A stretch of 64,000 nucleotides of DNA from the NCBI RefSeq assembly GCF_937616625.2, contig NC_065571.1:21712201-21776200 (forward strand), written 5' to 3'. How positions within the stretch are numbered: the first letter of the stretch is position 1; the number at the start of each line of letters is the position of its first letter. Below, in pieces: positions 14,201 to 25,589 of the stretch. The stretch is from Mercurialis annua. Its lineage: Eukaryota; Streptophyta; Magnoliopsida; Malpighiales; Euphorbiaceae. Both the position numbers and the translations under genes were made by a program. The notes under the pieces were generated by a model. That model was not told the DNA's origin. It searched no databases and was given only the letters and a program-made list of their open reading frames with translations.

Positions 14201-15245
14201 AAACGTCAGAATTTTTTTCGTAATGTTTTAAACTTTTGGATTGGTTTCTTAACATTTTAAATGTTTGGCTTAAATACCTAAACCATAAACGTTTGGATTT
14301 GTTTTGTAACGTTTGTAAACGCTTGGCTCAAATCGCTGAAAAATTGAAATGTTTGGATTTGTTTCGCAACATTTTAAACGTTTGGTTTAATTCGATAAAA
14401 AGGGGAAACGTATGGATTTGTTTCAAAACGTTTTAAATGTTTGGCATAAATTACTAAAAAGGAGAAACATTAGGATTTATTTCGTAACATTTTAAACGTT
14501 TGGCTTCAATCGCTAAAAAGGATAAACGTAAGGATTTGTTTCATAACGTTTTAAACGTTTGGTTTAAATTATTAAAAAGGTGAAACGTTTGGATTGTTTC
14601 GTAATATTTTAAACGTTTGGATTGGTTTCGTAACGTTTTAAACGTTTGGGTTCAATCTCTAAAAAGGTAAAACGTTTGGATTTGTTTTGTTATCTTTGTA
14701 AACGTTTGGCTTAAATCGCTAAAAAGGTGAAACGTTTGAATGTGTTTCATAACATTTTAAACATTTGGATGGGTTTCGTAACGTTTTAAACGTTTGGTTA
14801 AATCGCTAAAAAGGTGAAACGCTTGATTTGTTTCATAACGTTTGTAAACGTTTGGGTAAAATCTTTAAAAATGAGAAATATTTGGATTTTTTGGTAACAT
14901 ATTAAACGTTTGGATTGGTTTCGTAACGTTTGACTTAAATCGCTAAAAAGGGGAAACGTTAGGATTTGTTTCATAATGTTTTAAACGTTTGGATTGGTTT
15001 CGTAACGATTTAAACGTTTTGCTTCAATCACTAAAAAGGTGAAACATTTGGATTTGTTTTGAAACGTTTTAAACGTTTGGCTTAAATTACTAAAAATGCG
15101 AAACGTTAGGATTTGTTTCGTTACGTTTTACACGTTTGGCTTAAATCATTAATGAGGTGAAACGTTAGGATTTGTTTCTTAACGTTTTAAATTTTTGGAT
15201 TGGTTGTTTTAAACGTTAGTCTTAAATCGCTATAAAGGTGAAACG
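5243..15245. repeat. Tandem satellite array, segment 2, with longer-range duplications
   Basis: Same 60/90-bp unit as segment 1, uninterrupted for 10 kb. Some neighbours are almost identical (units from about 6366 and 6426), showing recent local duplication. Larger blocks are also repeated: about 12745-13365 recurs at about 13367-13985 (shift about 620 bp), with a weaker third copy around 14320-14700; and about 10740-11150 recurs at about 11440-11850 (shift about 700 bp). These are higher-order units of the kind produced by unequal exchange. No gene, RNA gene or mobile element was seen inside. Confidence 0.93.
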
Positions 15246-16223
15246 TGTAATACCCCGTACTTTTAAAGTACCAACTAAGATGCCACGAGGCACGAGTGCG
15301 AGAATTTAATCAAGAACATCAGAATTAAGATCGAGAAATAAGAATTTAGACCGAAGCGGGTCTATTAATATTATCGTAAAATAATAAATTAAGTGGAATT
15401 TATTATTTGATAAATTGGAATTTAGCGGGACTAAGAAAAATAAATAAATTAAAATAAAATAAATGGTAAGTCCCGAAATAGTAAATTTTACGATAAAGTT
15501 CGTAAAATAAAAACAAGGAGCTAAGATTAGATCTTATTAATTTGGACAAAAGTGTTTAATTAAACGGAATTTTATTATCGGAATAATGAAAATAATATAA
15601 ATAATTATTTGGACCCGAATAAATAAATAATGCGACGGAGTTCATTATTTATCGATAAATCAAAAATTATCAAAGTTCTTTTTTAATTATAAAAATTAAT
15701 TGGAAAGAAATTGGAGAAGTAGAAAGTTGAGGGATTAAGCTATAAGAGGTGTAAAACTCAAGCACTTATATGGACTTATGTCCCTACAAAATCAATAAGC
15801 AAAAGACGCATGACCCACTACTTATCCTTTATATCTAGCAAAACCAACAAGCAGATATGGAAATTAATCAAACCAAACCCTTATTTCCTAAGCATGCCGA
15901 AGCTTCATCTCCTTTGTCTTCACCATGAGCGATCATCATGGCGGCATCAAGAACTCAACCATCCGGCCACCAATTGATGTGATTTCAGCTCGGTTGTGAA
16001 GCTAACACCTAAGGTAAGCTCTTAATCTTTGTATTTGATTAGGAATTGGGGCCATTTGCTAGGGTTAAAGTGTATGAATTCTGTTTGTGTGTAATTGCTG
16101 GAAATTGCAGAAATTAAAGGATTTGCGATGTGTTTGAGTGAGGTTTGAGAGTTGTGGTTAATGGACATGCTAGGGGTTTGTTTGGGTGTCGAGGTATGAG
16201 TAGCGAGATGAACCGAGGAGCTC

Positions 16224-16354
16224 GGTTCTGCTCTAAAGGAGCAGAACCAACTCTGCTCGTGTGAGCAGAATCTATTCTGCTCACAAAGAGCAGATGAACT
16301 CTGCTCACAACGAGCAGAGTTAAGCCCCCAAAGGGGACTGTTTGAGCAGTCCCC
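16224..16354. repeat. Inverted-repeat cluster in LTR B (CTGCTC/GAGCAG)
   Basis: A row of hairpins. 16224-16248 is GGTTCTGCTC-taaag-GAGCAGAACC. Two copies of TCTGCTC/GAGCAGA and one of AACTCTGCTC/GAGCAGAGTT follow. Then comes GGGGACTG-tttgag-CAGTCCCC at 16333-16354. It lies about 200 bp after the GTAAG site, the same place as the palindromes in F, but with unrelated sequence. Confidence 0.8.
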
Positions 16355-18078
16355 GACCAGCCAGGAATGGCGTTTTTGAACGTACCTCGGGTTTAAGTTA
16401 ATACATAATTGTCTTGAGGTTATATCATAGCATTTTATGGGGTTTAAAACTCATTTAAGGGACTGCAGAATCGCAGCCCCAAAACAGTCTAAGACACTAA
16501 GTTTAGACCAAGAAACGAAGGACTTTGTGCGATGTTTTTCGAAAAGGCTTGAGTAGCATATCGTTAGGGATATACGTAGAGTACATTGTGATAATCGGAT
16601 TAGGATTTGACCAATTAAATATGGCTGGGATAATTGAAATAGATTGGGTGTTGGAAGTACGAAATTCTAGAAATAAATGGATCAAGCCATGAAGGCTACT
16701 TCGCCTATAAGAACGGACCCCGAACCATAATAGTTTTAACCCGGAAATGTGTGGAGTATATAGACGGTATTGCATAGATGAGTTTTAAGCAAAATGATAG
16801 TATTGTTGTTAAGATAGATTAAAAGTTATCGCGGTTTAAAGTTGAGTCAAAAACAACAAGTTAAGGAAAATAATTCAAACATATTAAAGACTCAATTTTA
16901 GGAATTTATTGTGAACAAACGATAAGTCGAAACTAGTTGAAGTCTTCACGGATATTGTAGATGGGATTACGGAGTTTATGAATGTTGGATTTGTTTTTGG
17001 ATATAACCGCTGTAGGTACCCTGTTCTGCTGTCTGAAAACAGCAGCCTTGTGGACTGTTTTGCAGCCTTAGAATGTTTAAATCAGGGAACCAACTTCCGA
17101 GCTAGTTTCCGACATATTCGAATTTTATTTTGAGTCCGAGGTCTGAACGAAAATTGTAGAGGACGTTGTGAACTATAGGAATGTCAAATTTGTTTTGTAT
17201 TATGACTAGTTTACATGCTCTGTTTCTAAGCCCGAAACAGCAGCTATAGTGAACTGTCTTGCAGGTCAAAGCTGCCAAATTTTAAGAAGTCGACTTCAGG
17301 ACCAATTTCCGACACCTTAGGACGATAATTTCAGTTTAGAATCTAAACAAAAATTTTAGAAGAGATTACGAACTATAAAGACGTCAAATTTTTTTGGGAG
17401 TCGGGCCGTATTAAATAAACGTTTTAATAGCCCAAAGTCGGCTAGTTAATTAGTTTTGGGAAAACTAGTTTTAATTAACGAAATGTAAAGTCATTTATTA
17501 ATTGAGTTATAAATTGACATTTTGAGATAATATCAATTATAAATTATGGAAAAGTGACTTATTAAATTAATTATCGATTTAGCTCGATAATTAATTTAAT
17601 TTAGCTAAATTGAATAGCTAATAAATAACATTTGGAGTAATGTTATTTATTAAACGGGATTATAATTTTAAAACGTTATCAATTTATTCCGAGGCAGAAT
17701 AAATTGATTTATTCGCTAAGTATTCTATATCTAGAACACCTTTGGATTAGGATCCATTTTAATTACGATTCATTATCGTATTTTCGTAGACTCGGCGAGG
17801 CGACTATCAATGGAACGCGGAACTTAATGAACGCGACATCGCTTTGATATGACCGTAGGTTTTAGGTAGAAAACTGTGAGTTTTGCAATTTACTTTCGTA
17901 TATTATTACTATAAGTTGTTAAATTATGTGGTAATCCATTAATTGCATTGCATATAAATTATTAGTTGGGTAATCATGTGAATACTTTGTTCATAATATC
18001 GCTTGCATACATTATTTGACATAGTGTTGTTATTTGTAAATTGTGATGTTTTCTTTAATGATCCGAGGAAACGAGCTA

Positions 18079-18097
18079 CCTATTGGGCGTCAATAGG
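18079..18097 (+). other. Conserved LTR hairpin CCTATTG-ggcgt-CAATAGG
   Basis: A perfect 7-bp stem with a 5-nt loop, preceded by GAGCTA and followed by ACTGTGTG. The same hairpin occurs in every LTR that covers this zone, with different but complementary stems (CCTAATG/CATTAGG in E and D, CTCGATA/TATCGAG in G and H). Confidence 0.75.
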
Positions 18098-18209
18098 ACT
18101 GTGTGATCACCAGTGTTGGTCGAGTCTAGGTAGTTGTGCCTATATGTAATTTAATTTAATCCTTACTCGTACGGTTTGATGATCGAATCGAAGGAGGATT
18201 ATGTTTAGC

Positions 18210-18388
18210 AGATACAAGGTAACTCGGTTGAACTATCTCGGGACCTGTATCTGGTGAGTAACTCGGTTGAACTATCTCGGGACTCACAACTTGGGACTAA
18301 GTGTGGCATGAGTAACTCGGTTGAACTATCTCGGGACTATGCCACGTGGTAGCGGTAACTCGGTTGAACTATCTCAGGACCGTACCAC
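18210..18388 (+). other. Four tandem hairpins with a shared apical sequence
   Basis: Four units contain AACTCGGTTGAACTATCTC between arms that differ from unit to unit but stay complementary. They are AGATACA(a)GGT/ACCTGTATCT (18210-18252), GTGAGT/ACTCAC (18254-18287), GTGGCAT(g)AGT/ACTATGCCAC (18303-18345) and GTGGTA(g)CGGT/ACCGTACCAC (18346-18388). Three of the four have the same plan: 3-4 bp, a single bulged base in the 5' arm, then 6-7 bp. The last two abut directly. This pattern indicates selection on a folded RNA or cruciform rather than on primary sequence. Confidence 0.75.
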
Positions 18389-19006
18389 TCAGATTAAAGT
18401 GATTTGATATAATATTAATGGATACAATATGAGTAGGATACAGATAGGAAATAGTATGAATTTAAGATTAAGGTTTCATCGGATCAAATATTGTTGTTTG
18501 TTTTAACATATGTTTATGCAATTTATATTCATAATATCTTAAGTAAATGCGAACTCACTCAGCGTTGTCTGACCCCCCCAATAGTGTTATGTTTCAGGTG
18601 TATAGTATCAGATGTAACAGACTTCTATCCTTGTTCCAGAAGTCCGCGAATACATAAAGAAGGAATAAATTAGTAGTGCTGCAGTAGTCGAGTCCTAGAG
18701 TGTAATTATGTTTTGTCAAACAGTTTTAAATATTTTGTTTATACTCTGACATGTATAAAGATTTTAGACTGCGCTTTTAAACCGTTTGTATATATGTGAG
18801 AAACAGGGCATTGCTTGATATGAGATATCGCTTTGTAAGACCCTGATTTCTAATGATCGTGTTGTATCGTTTAAATAAGTTTTATAAAAACGTTTTGTGA
18901 ATGTTTCGCGAAAAATTTATAGTGATTTTTAGGCTTGCTACGGGTTTCGGAGCTACCACTCCTATTCCCTAGCGCCGATCGCGGCCCTCAATTTTGGGTC
19001 GTGACA

Positions 19007-19181
19007 AAGGTGGTATCAGAGCAATGGTTAGATTCATAGGCCATTGCTTATAGGTGATCGTCTGTACCTAGGTTTGACATTGTCACTAGGTTAAGCTAGG
19101 AACTACTGCAGCTATAGGACTCGAGTCATGTCATTGATAGGTCCTCGTTTTAATTAAGTTATTGAGAGTAATGACATCTTT
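19007..19181 (+). mobile_element. Primer-binding site and leader stump of element B
   Basis: TGGTATCAGAGC at 19011-19022 is complementary to the 3' end of initiator tRNA-Met, four bases after the LTR. The leader continues through ACTACTGCAGC (19102-19112), complementary to U5 at 18678-18688, and stops near 19181, where reverse-strand LTR sequence of element G begins. The rest of B (gag-pol or non-coding interior and 3' LTR) is absent from the window. Confidence 0.85.
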
Positions 19182-19400
19182 ACCCGTAGCAAGCCTTACG
19201 GAAAACAACCAATCATATTAACCTGCAGAAAATCCAATGCTCGGGGGAAACCGAGACTCCAACTTAAACAAACAATTTATATGATGATATTTCCATTAAA
19301 TAATAAATAACCAGAGTTAAACAATTTAATATGTTAAAGCATAAAATAAGTAAGTCAGACCCAATCCGAGAACAACTATAATAATATAGACTTCTATTTT
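19182..19400 (-). repeat. 3' LTR of element G, outer fragment (truncated)
   Basis: Reverse-strand LTR end starting ACCCGTAGCAAGCC. It matches the intact 5' LTR of G from about 49588 up to CTTCTATTTT. The terminal TGTCATGACCC portion present at 49527 is missing. The LTR resumes at 42343 after the nested block, with ATTTT duplicated on both sides (19396-19400 and 42343-42347). Confidence 0.88.
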
Positions 19401-22400
19401 TGTCACGACCCATTTTCATGAATCGCGACCGACGCTAGGGTTTGAGTAATGTAGTACCAAACCCGTAGCTAGCCTTTCAATTTACATTCAAAAACATAAA
19501 CCTGCAGAAAACCAATGCTCGGGGGCAACCGAGACTTCAGCGTAAATCTAGCAGTTATAATATTCAAGAGTTAATATAACATGCTTATTCAGTTCTGAGT
19601 CTAAAATAGATTTAACATAAACCAATGTAAATAATGTAACATGCCAAAGCAATATATAATCAGTCAGACCAATCTGACAACAAATAAAATAAAGACGTCA
19701 AGTTACTACTGCGGTCTAAGAATAAAACAGTTTTACAGTTTATCAAAAATAAATGGAACCTCCGAGGAAAAGTAAATGCGGAGATCACCAGACTCTCTCA
19801 GATCATAACCCTGGGAAAAATTGGGAAAACAACGGGGTCAGATATGCTGAGATGAGTTTATACCACTATCTACATTTATTAAGTGGAAAACCTTTAAAAC
19901 CGTTTAAAACATTTAATAACGATATTACGAATAATAGTTGGAACCCTAATCCACAATTCTAAATAAATAATATAATCCAATAGGCCTGGTCCCGAGAGCT
20001 GAGCTACACCAAGTTACCACTGACCACGCTTTACCATATCCAGAGTCCCGAGAGCTGTGCTACACCGAGTTACTCTATTTGGTCCCGAGAGCTATGCTCA
20101 TACCGAGTTACCACATTACCATAAATACCTTACCCAGATCGTTACCGGTGCGCACGCAGTCCTAATGATGCCCATTAGGTAGCATGTTCCAACTAAGAGC
20201 CATAATATAAAAACAGTTTGAAATATACGTACAGTATATATATTTAATATTAAAATAACAATTTACTTAATTAAGCGGTAAATAGTAAGTACAAACTCAC
20301 TGCTTGCTAATCCACGTGATAACCGGCAAGCAACTAATCCTGGTTCGCCTCTGGAGCACGAACAATAGACGGGTCTAGACAAATAAAATAATTATTAAAA
20401 ACAGACCCTAACTCTAGAGAGTACTAGACACCACATAGGACTAGCACAAATAACACGTCGGAATAAAACAAGCCAGAACACACAAAAATACCCAATAGGT
20501 AATAAAGCCCAATTAATAAAAGTTTATTGAGTTCTCGCTTAAAATCCGATTTACAAATATTATTTAATAATCTTTAATTGATAATTAATTTCCAAATAGT
20601 GGGTTAGCCGAATTACCAATAACTACCAAGCTAACCCCACTTGTCGGGTGACCCAAGTCTAACCCGACTCAAAACGTTTATCAAATATAAACCTGAGTTT
20701 ATATTTATAAAAAAATTCAATAAAATAATAATCCATTTTAAAAGCGGAACTCAATAACTTCAATTCCAAGTAACCCAAGTTACATCCCAAAATCTAACCA
20801 TTTTAAGTTTATAAAAGTTTAGGGACTAAAATGTACTTTAGCCAATTAGGGACTAAACTGTACTTTAGCCAATTAGGGACTAAACTGTACTTTTGCCAAT
20901 TTGATATTTAAAATCAAATTAATTACTTTTGTTCATAATCAATACAAAATATAACATTACTAATCAAAAACTTACTTAATTAAGTTATAAAAACATTTAG
21001 GGACCAATTTGTAATTTAGCCAAATTATACGTCAAAAGATATTCGAAGTCAAATATAATTACCCGAGTAATTATATTAATTAAATTTCTGAATTTGCTTT
21101 GGTTTATAACATTTAATTACAATTCAAAACGAAATCCAAATTATTAGGTAATATTTAACTTTAGGGATTTACTTGATTTAACCTAAACAATTAAATGATC
21201 AAAATGTATATTTGACCATCTTCAAGATTTCAAAACAAAAGAAATCAAACAGACCCGCCAAACATGAACTCCCTATTTCACCATTTTTTTTAGTTTCTGA
21301 TCATAACTTTAACTCTCAATCATGAATTCACTTAAATTCTAAAGCAACCTGTCAATCATAATCCTAACCAGTCTTTTAAAAACCGAACCAGTAACTGAAC
21401 CGGAAGAGACAACGGTTTACGGTTCGACCGGTTCAACCGGTTTAATTGTCGGTTGAACCGGTTCATAACTTTTTAATAGAAAAAAGTAAGCACAGGTTGG
21501 CTTTATATTTTTCTGACACACACTATGCCCAATATTGACTATTCCAACTATGTTTTATCTTTTCTGACACTCTACACTTAGCCTAATCTCTATGTTTTCA
21601 TTATAATTAACTTTTACCATTTTATTATTAGTGTGATAATTGCCTACATTTTTTATTACACGTTACTTATTTGCTTTTTCTTCTTTTTTCATCATTTCTT
21701 CACTATTCTTCGAAAAACAAGCAAAACAAATGATAAATTATTTCTCCATTTTTTCTTCTTTTTGATTTGATGTATAAAATAATGAAGTAAATATTAATAT
21801 TGGTTTTAGAAAATGGTTTCTATACAAACGGTGAATTTCAATCTCATGAATGTTCTTCAACTTGAGCTCTTCTTCAAGGTTCCATAAAAGTTTCAAATAA
21901 AAAAACTAAGCTTAAATTTATTTAAGAAAGACAAGTTTGGCTTCATTATAAGGATTCCATCTTCTCTACGCGGAGATCTAGCAAATTATTCTTTATGATC
22001 TTGGAAATTTTTTCAAAACTGCAGAAGAGTTTTATCTTTCATTTTCTGTATCCCAGCAAACCCAAATGAAGATTCAAGATAATTATTTGAACCGGCCGGT
22101 TTCACATGTCCTATCCGGTTCGGCGGTTTTACCGGTTTTGCCGGTTTTATCCGGTCTAGTCCGGTTTGACCGGCTTTCCGGTTTAAATAGGTTAATCGGA
22201 CCGGACAGCATGCCGGTTACCGGTTGAACCGGCCAGTCCGATCCGATTTTTAAAACACTGATCCTAACTAATAACAATTCAATCATTCATTCCCCATAAC
22301 TTAGCCGTAGCAATCGAAATATTATTGAAATTCCATTGTTCCAAGAACGACGCATAACAAATTGGAAACGATGGATCAAAAACCATTGAAATCTTCAACA

Positions 22401-22543
22401 ACAACCAACTCAAGAGATTTATACTCATAAATGAAATCAAAATCTTAACCAAGGAAAGAAAAGATATCGGCAGTAGGTAATTCACCTAGGTAGCAGCTTT
22501 TAACAACAAAAACGATAAACCGAACGTCGATTGAAACGAGATC
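19401..22543 (-). repeat. Solo LTR D, major part (family 1), interrupted by hAT and E
   Basis: Starts TGTCACGACCC on the + strand (the LTR 3' end). It is closely related to solo LTR A read backwards: G-box at 20313-20318, CCTAATG/CATTAGG hairpin at 20161-20179, and three GTCCCGAGAGCT/GAGTTAC units at about 19985-20115. An hAT element sits at 21369-22260. LTR sequence stops at 22543, where E begins, and its far end is 42151-42342. Compared with A, several hundred bases around the E insertion are missing. Confidence 0.87.
21369..22260. mobile_element. Non-autonomous hAT-like DNA transposon
   Basis: Terminal inverted repeats begin CAGTCTTTTAAAAACCG on the left and end as the inverse of CAGTGTTTTAAAAATCGG on the right. 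The 892-bp element is flanked by a perfect 8-bp target-site duplication, ATCCTAAC (21361-21368 and 22261-22268). Dense CCGGTT/AACCGG repeats lie just inside both ends, as is common for subterminal transposase sites of hAT elements. The centre is A+T-rich with no transposase reading frame. Mobilisation in trans by an hAT transposase is inferred. Confidence 0.9.
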
Positions 22544-25500
22544 TGTAATATCTCGTGTTTTCAAACTTGTTTTGATGGTTTGGTTGTTCGTTTAAATTTG
22601 GTTTGTGATGGACTTTGGTTGTGTTTTCGCTTCGACGTGTTCTCGTTGTGATTCCGACTTATTTTCGGATTGATATATGTTGGGATTAGCATATGTGGTA
22701 CCTTGGTTGTGTTATGTTGAGCGACTTATGTGTACCCCTTGAGCCTCTAAGTATTTGATGTTGAATTGATGTATTTCCGGGTTGTTATCGAAACAATGTT
22801 TGCATGTTTTCCAAATCTGCCATGCTGTAGTAAAACGTACATATCTCCCAATTGAACCGTTGGATCGGGCTGCCCTTTGGATATGTTGTACATAAGAGGA
22901 TTATCTTTCATTTGACCATTCGGATCGTCGTTTCGATCCGTTTTCGGGTCAACCGGACCTATGAACCGGACCTGCTGGGTAGATCAAGCCATAGGTCCGG
23001 TCCACTTAGTTTTTGGTTAGAGCAGTGGGTCAACCGGCCCTATTACCGGACCTGCTGGATAGAACCGGCCGTAGGTCCGGTCAGCTTCGTTTTTGCATAT
23101 TTAAACTCCGTTTCTGCGACCTAATCAGCCCCCTTTCAATTTTAGAAACCTAAACTCATTCTAAACTCTTTCTAAACGTTTCTCACTCGATCTTTGGTGC
23201 CTCAATCAATTGGTAAGTGATTAATCCATCTCTTTTCATTCCAAAACTTTGAATCATCTTTTGATTCGATTAGTGGTTCATCTTGTCTTTTGATTTCATT
23301 CTTGTTGCGTTGGATCTACCTTGTTTCTGAGATTTTCTTACTCTTTGGATTGACAAGGTATCTAATCCTTTTACTCAATTTGATTGTTGTGTTGTGGTGT
23401 TATTGTTCATGTTTTGTGATGTTGTTTGTTGTGACTATGGTTTGAATGAATAGTGGCTGTTCTTACATGTTCTAGGGTTGATTTATTATGTTGATATTAT
23501 TGTTATCATCCATTGCATGTTTATTGAATCAAATCAAGTATCGGTTACCTTAGATTCACAATTTCATATTGCTTTATGTATAAACTGTTTTGAATTGATT
23601 AGGGCTGCCCATAACTAAATTATCATGTTATTAATAATTGGATTTTATTATTTTTGATTCATATTATGAGGATTATGTATAACGCCGATTGATGCATCAA
23701 TTTGTCATTTATTGTAGTAATTGACTCATATGTTCTTGGTTGGTTAATTTGAATCAGAATTGAGTTATCCAATTGTTAGTTCATGTGTGGTTTAGAATTA
23801 TGGATTCATTTGGATATTATAAATTGTTTGGTTGCCTAGATTTGTCCAAGCATGATTATAGGGCTTATTTGCATGTCTTTGCGATTCATAATTGTTGGGC
23901 TATCTATTGTTGTTTCGAATCCAAGTTTGGTGATTGTTAAATGAGTTGGTATGTTGATGAATGCATGTAAACTGTTTTTGCTTAATTTAAATGTTTAGGG
24001 CTGTTTTGTATAATGTTTTTAGGATAATGTTATACTTGGATTGTGGTGGTTAGTTTGGTTATTGACATTGCTTGGGCATGAGGAATACGCTTATTGTTAA
24101 TTTCTTTGCTAAGGCATGTTTTGACTTGTGTTGTCTATTAAAGCGTGTTGGTTCATTATGGATTTTATCAAACACTTTGTCACGTGTTGATTAATTGGTT
24201 AGTTAAGCGATATTGAGTTCCTTGTTTTTCAAACTCGGGTTTTGGAATATTAATTGATTCTGGATTTTTAAACATTGGTTTACAACTTGGTTATGTTGAA
24301 TCGGATTAGACTTGGGTCGCCCGACATGTGAGTTAAGCTTGGAAGTCTTGGTTGACTCGGCTAAGTACAATGTTGGCTTTTGAAATGTTTTACCAAATAG
24401 TTTGAAAAGGTTTCCGGATTATGTTTTCAAATGGAACTCAATAGGGCTTAACCTGTTTTGCGGTTTTGGCATATGGTTGGTGTTTGTGTAATCAATCTAT
24501 TTTAGTTTGTGCTTTGGCTTTGTTGTGTTGTGCTAGTCCTATGTGGTGTTTAGTACTCTATAGAGTTAGGGTCCGTTTTTAATTTATTATTTACACATTG
24601 TTAGACTTGTCGACTGTTCGTGTTCCGGAGATGAACCAGGATTAGTTGCTTGCCAGGTTATCACGTGGATTAGCAAGTTGTGAGTTTGTACTTACTATTT
24701 ACCGCTTTATTAAGAAAATTGTTATTTTAATATATAAATATATACTGTATGTATATTTCGAATTGTTTTTCCATTATGGCTTTTAGTTGCAACATGCTAC
24801 CTAATGGGCATCATTAGGACTGCGTGCGCACCGGTATTGATCTAGATAAGGTATGTGAAATGTGGTGGTAACTCGGTGTGAGCATAGCTCTCGGGACCAG
24901 TAGAGTAACTCGGTGTAGCTCAGCTCTCGGGACTCTGGATATGAATTAAGAGTGGTTGGTGGTAACTCGGTGTAGCTCAGCTCTCGGGACCAAGCCTACT
25001 GGATTATGGAAATTATTTAGTATTGTGGATTAGGGTTCCAACTATTAAACGTAATGTTGTTATTAAATGTTTTAAATGGTTTTAATGGTTTTCCACTTGA
25101 TAAATGTAAATAGTGGTATGAACTCATCTCAGTATATCTGACCCCGTTGTTTTCCCAATTTTTCCAGGGTTATGATATGAGCGAGTCAGCTGCTCTGCAA
25201 TTCTTTATTTCCTCGGAAGTTTTACTTTATTTTATAAAGTTTATTAAACTCATTTTATTCTTAGACCACAGTAGTATTTAGAAGTCGTATTTGTCTAATA
25301 CTTGTTACCAGAATTATTCTATTGATTTAATTGTTTTGGCTTTAATATAATAACTTGGGTTATTAAATATTTATGCTATGTTGGAGACTCGGTATTGATC
25401 GAGCATTTATTATATAAATGTTGTATTTTATGAACTGCTAGAACTAGGCTGAAGTCTCAGTTGTCCCCGAGCATTGGTTTCTTGCAGGTTTATGTAATTG

Positions 25501-25589
25501 TTGGTTATCCGCAAGGCTAGCTACGGGTTTTGGTACAACCATACCCATACCCTAGCGCCGGTCGCGATTCATAAAAATGGTTCGTGACA
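22544..25589 (+). repeat. 5' LTR of element E
   Basis: Runs from TGTAATATCTCG to TTCGTGACA, 3046 bp. Contents: inverted repeats CGGATC/GATCCG (22921-22940) and two ACCGGACCT...AGGTCCGGT hairpins; a TATA-like CATATTTAAA near 23095; donor-like TTG/GTAAGTG at 23211-23219; G-box 24662-24667; hairpin 24800-24818; three GGTAACTCGGTG...CTCTCGGGACC units at about 24870-24992; branch CTGAC 25138-25142 with TTCCAG ending 25167; CAGTAGT 25269-25275; terminal hairpin 25525-25552. Confidence 0.92.
22951..23081. repeat. Inverted-repeat cluster in LTR E (ACCGGACCT/AGGTCCGGT)
   Basis: Two 9-bp inverted repeats, ACCGGACCT paired with AGGTCCGGT. The first has arms at 22965-22973 and 22993-23001; the second at 23045-23053 and 23073-23081. 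They occupy the same zone as the unrelated palindromes of A and H. The copy in the 3' LTR (about 30300-30420) lacks a short piece of the first unit. Confidence 0.75.

Larger units (their letters stand above)
15246..19006 (+). repeat. 5' LTR of element B (family 2)
   Basis: Begins TGTAATACCCC and ends GGGTCGTGACA, 3761 bp, the longest LTR in the window. A primer-binding site follows at 19011. The five bases before it are AAACG (15241-15245), but no matching copy exists downstream because the rest of B is missing. Its 3' third resembles the LTRs of F and I: CCTATTG hairpin 18079-18097, CTGACCCC followed by TTTCAG at 18569-18597, and GCTGCAGTAGT 18678-18688. It also holds the hairpin clusters at 16224-16354 and 18210-18388. 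A donor-like AAG/GTAAGC lies at 16011-16019. Confidence 0.9.

Noticed and set aside
6343..14436. ORFs of 60-100 codons inside the satellite on both strands
   Set aside because: They follow the 60-bp unit (20-residue repeats) and are open only because the unit length is divisible by three.
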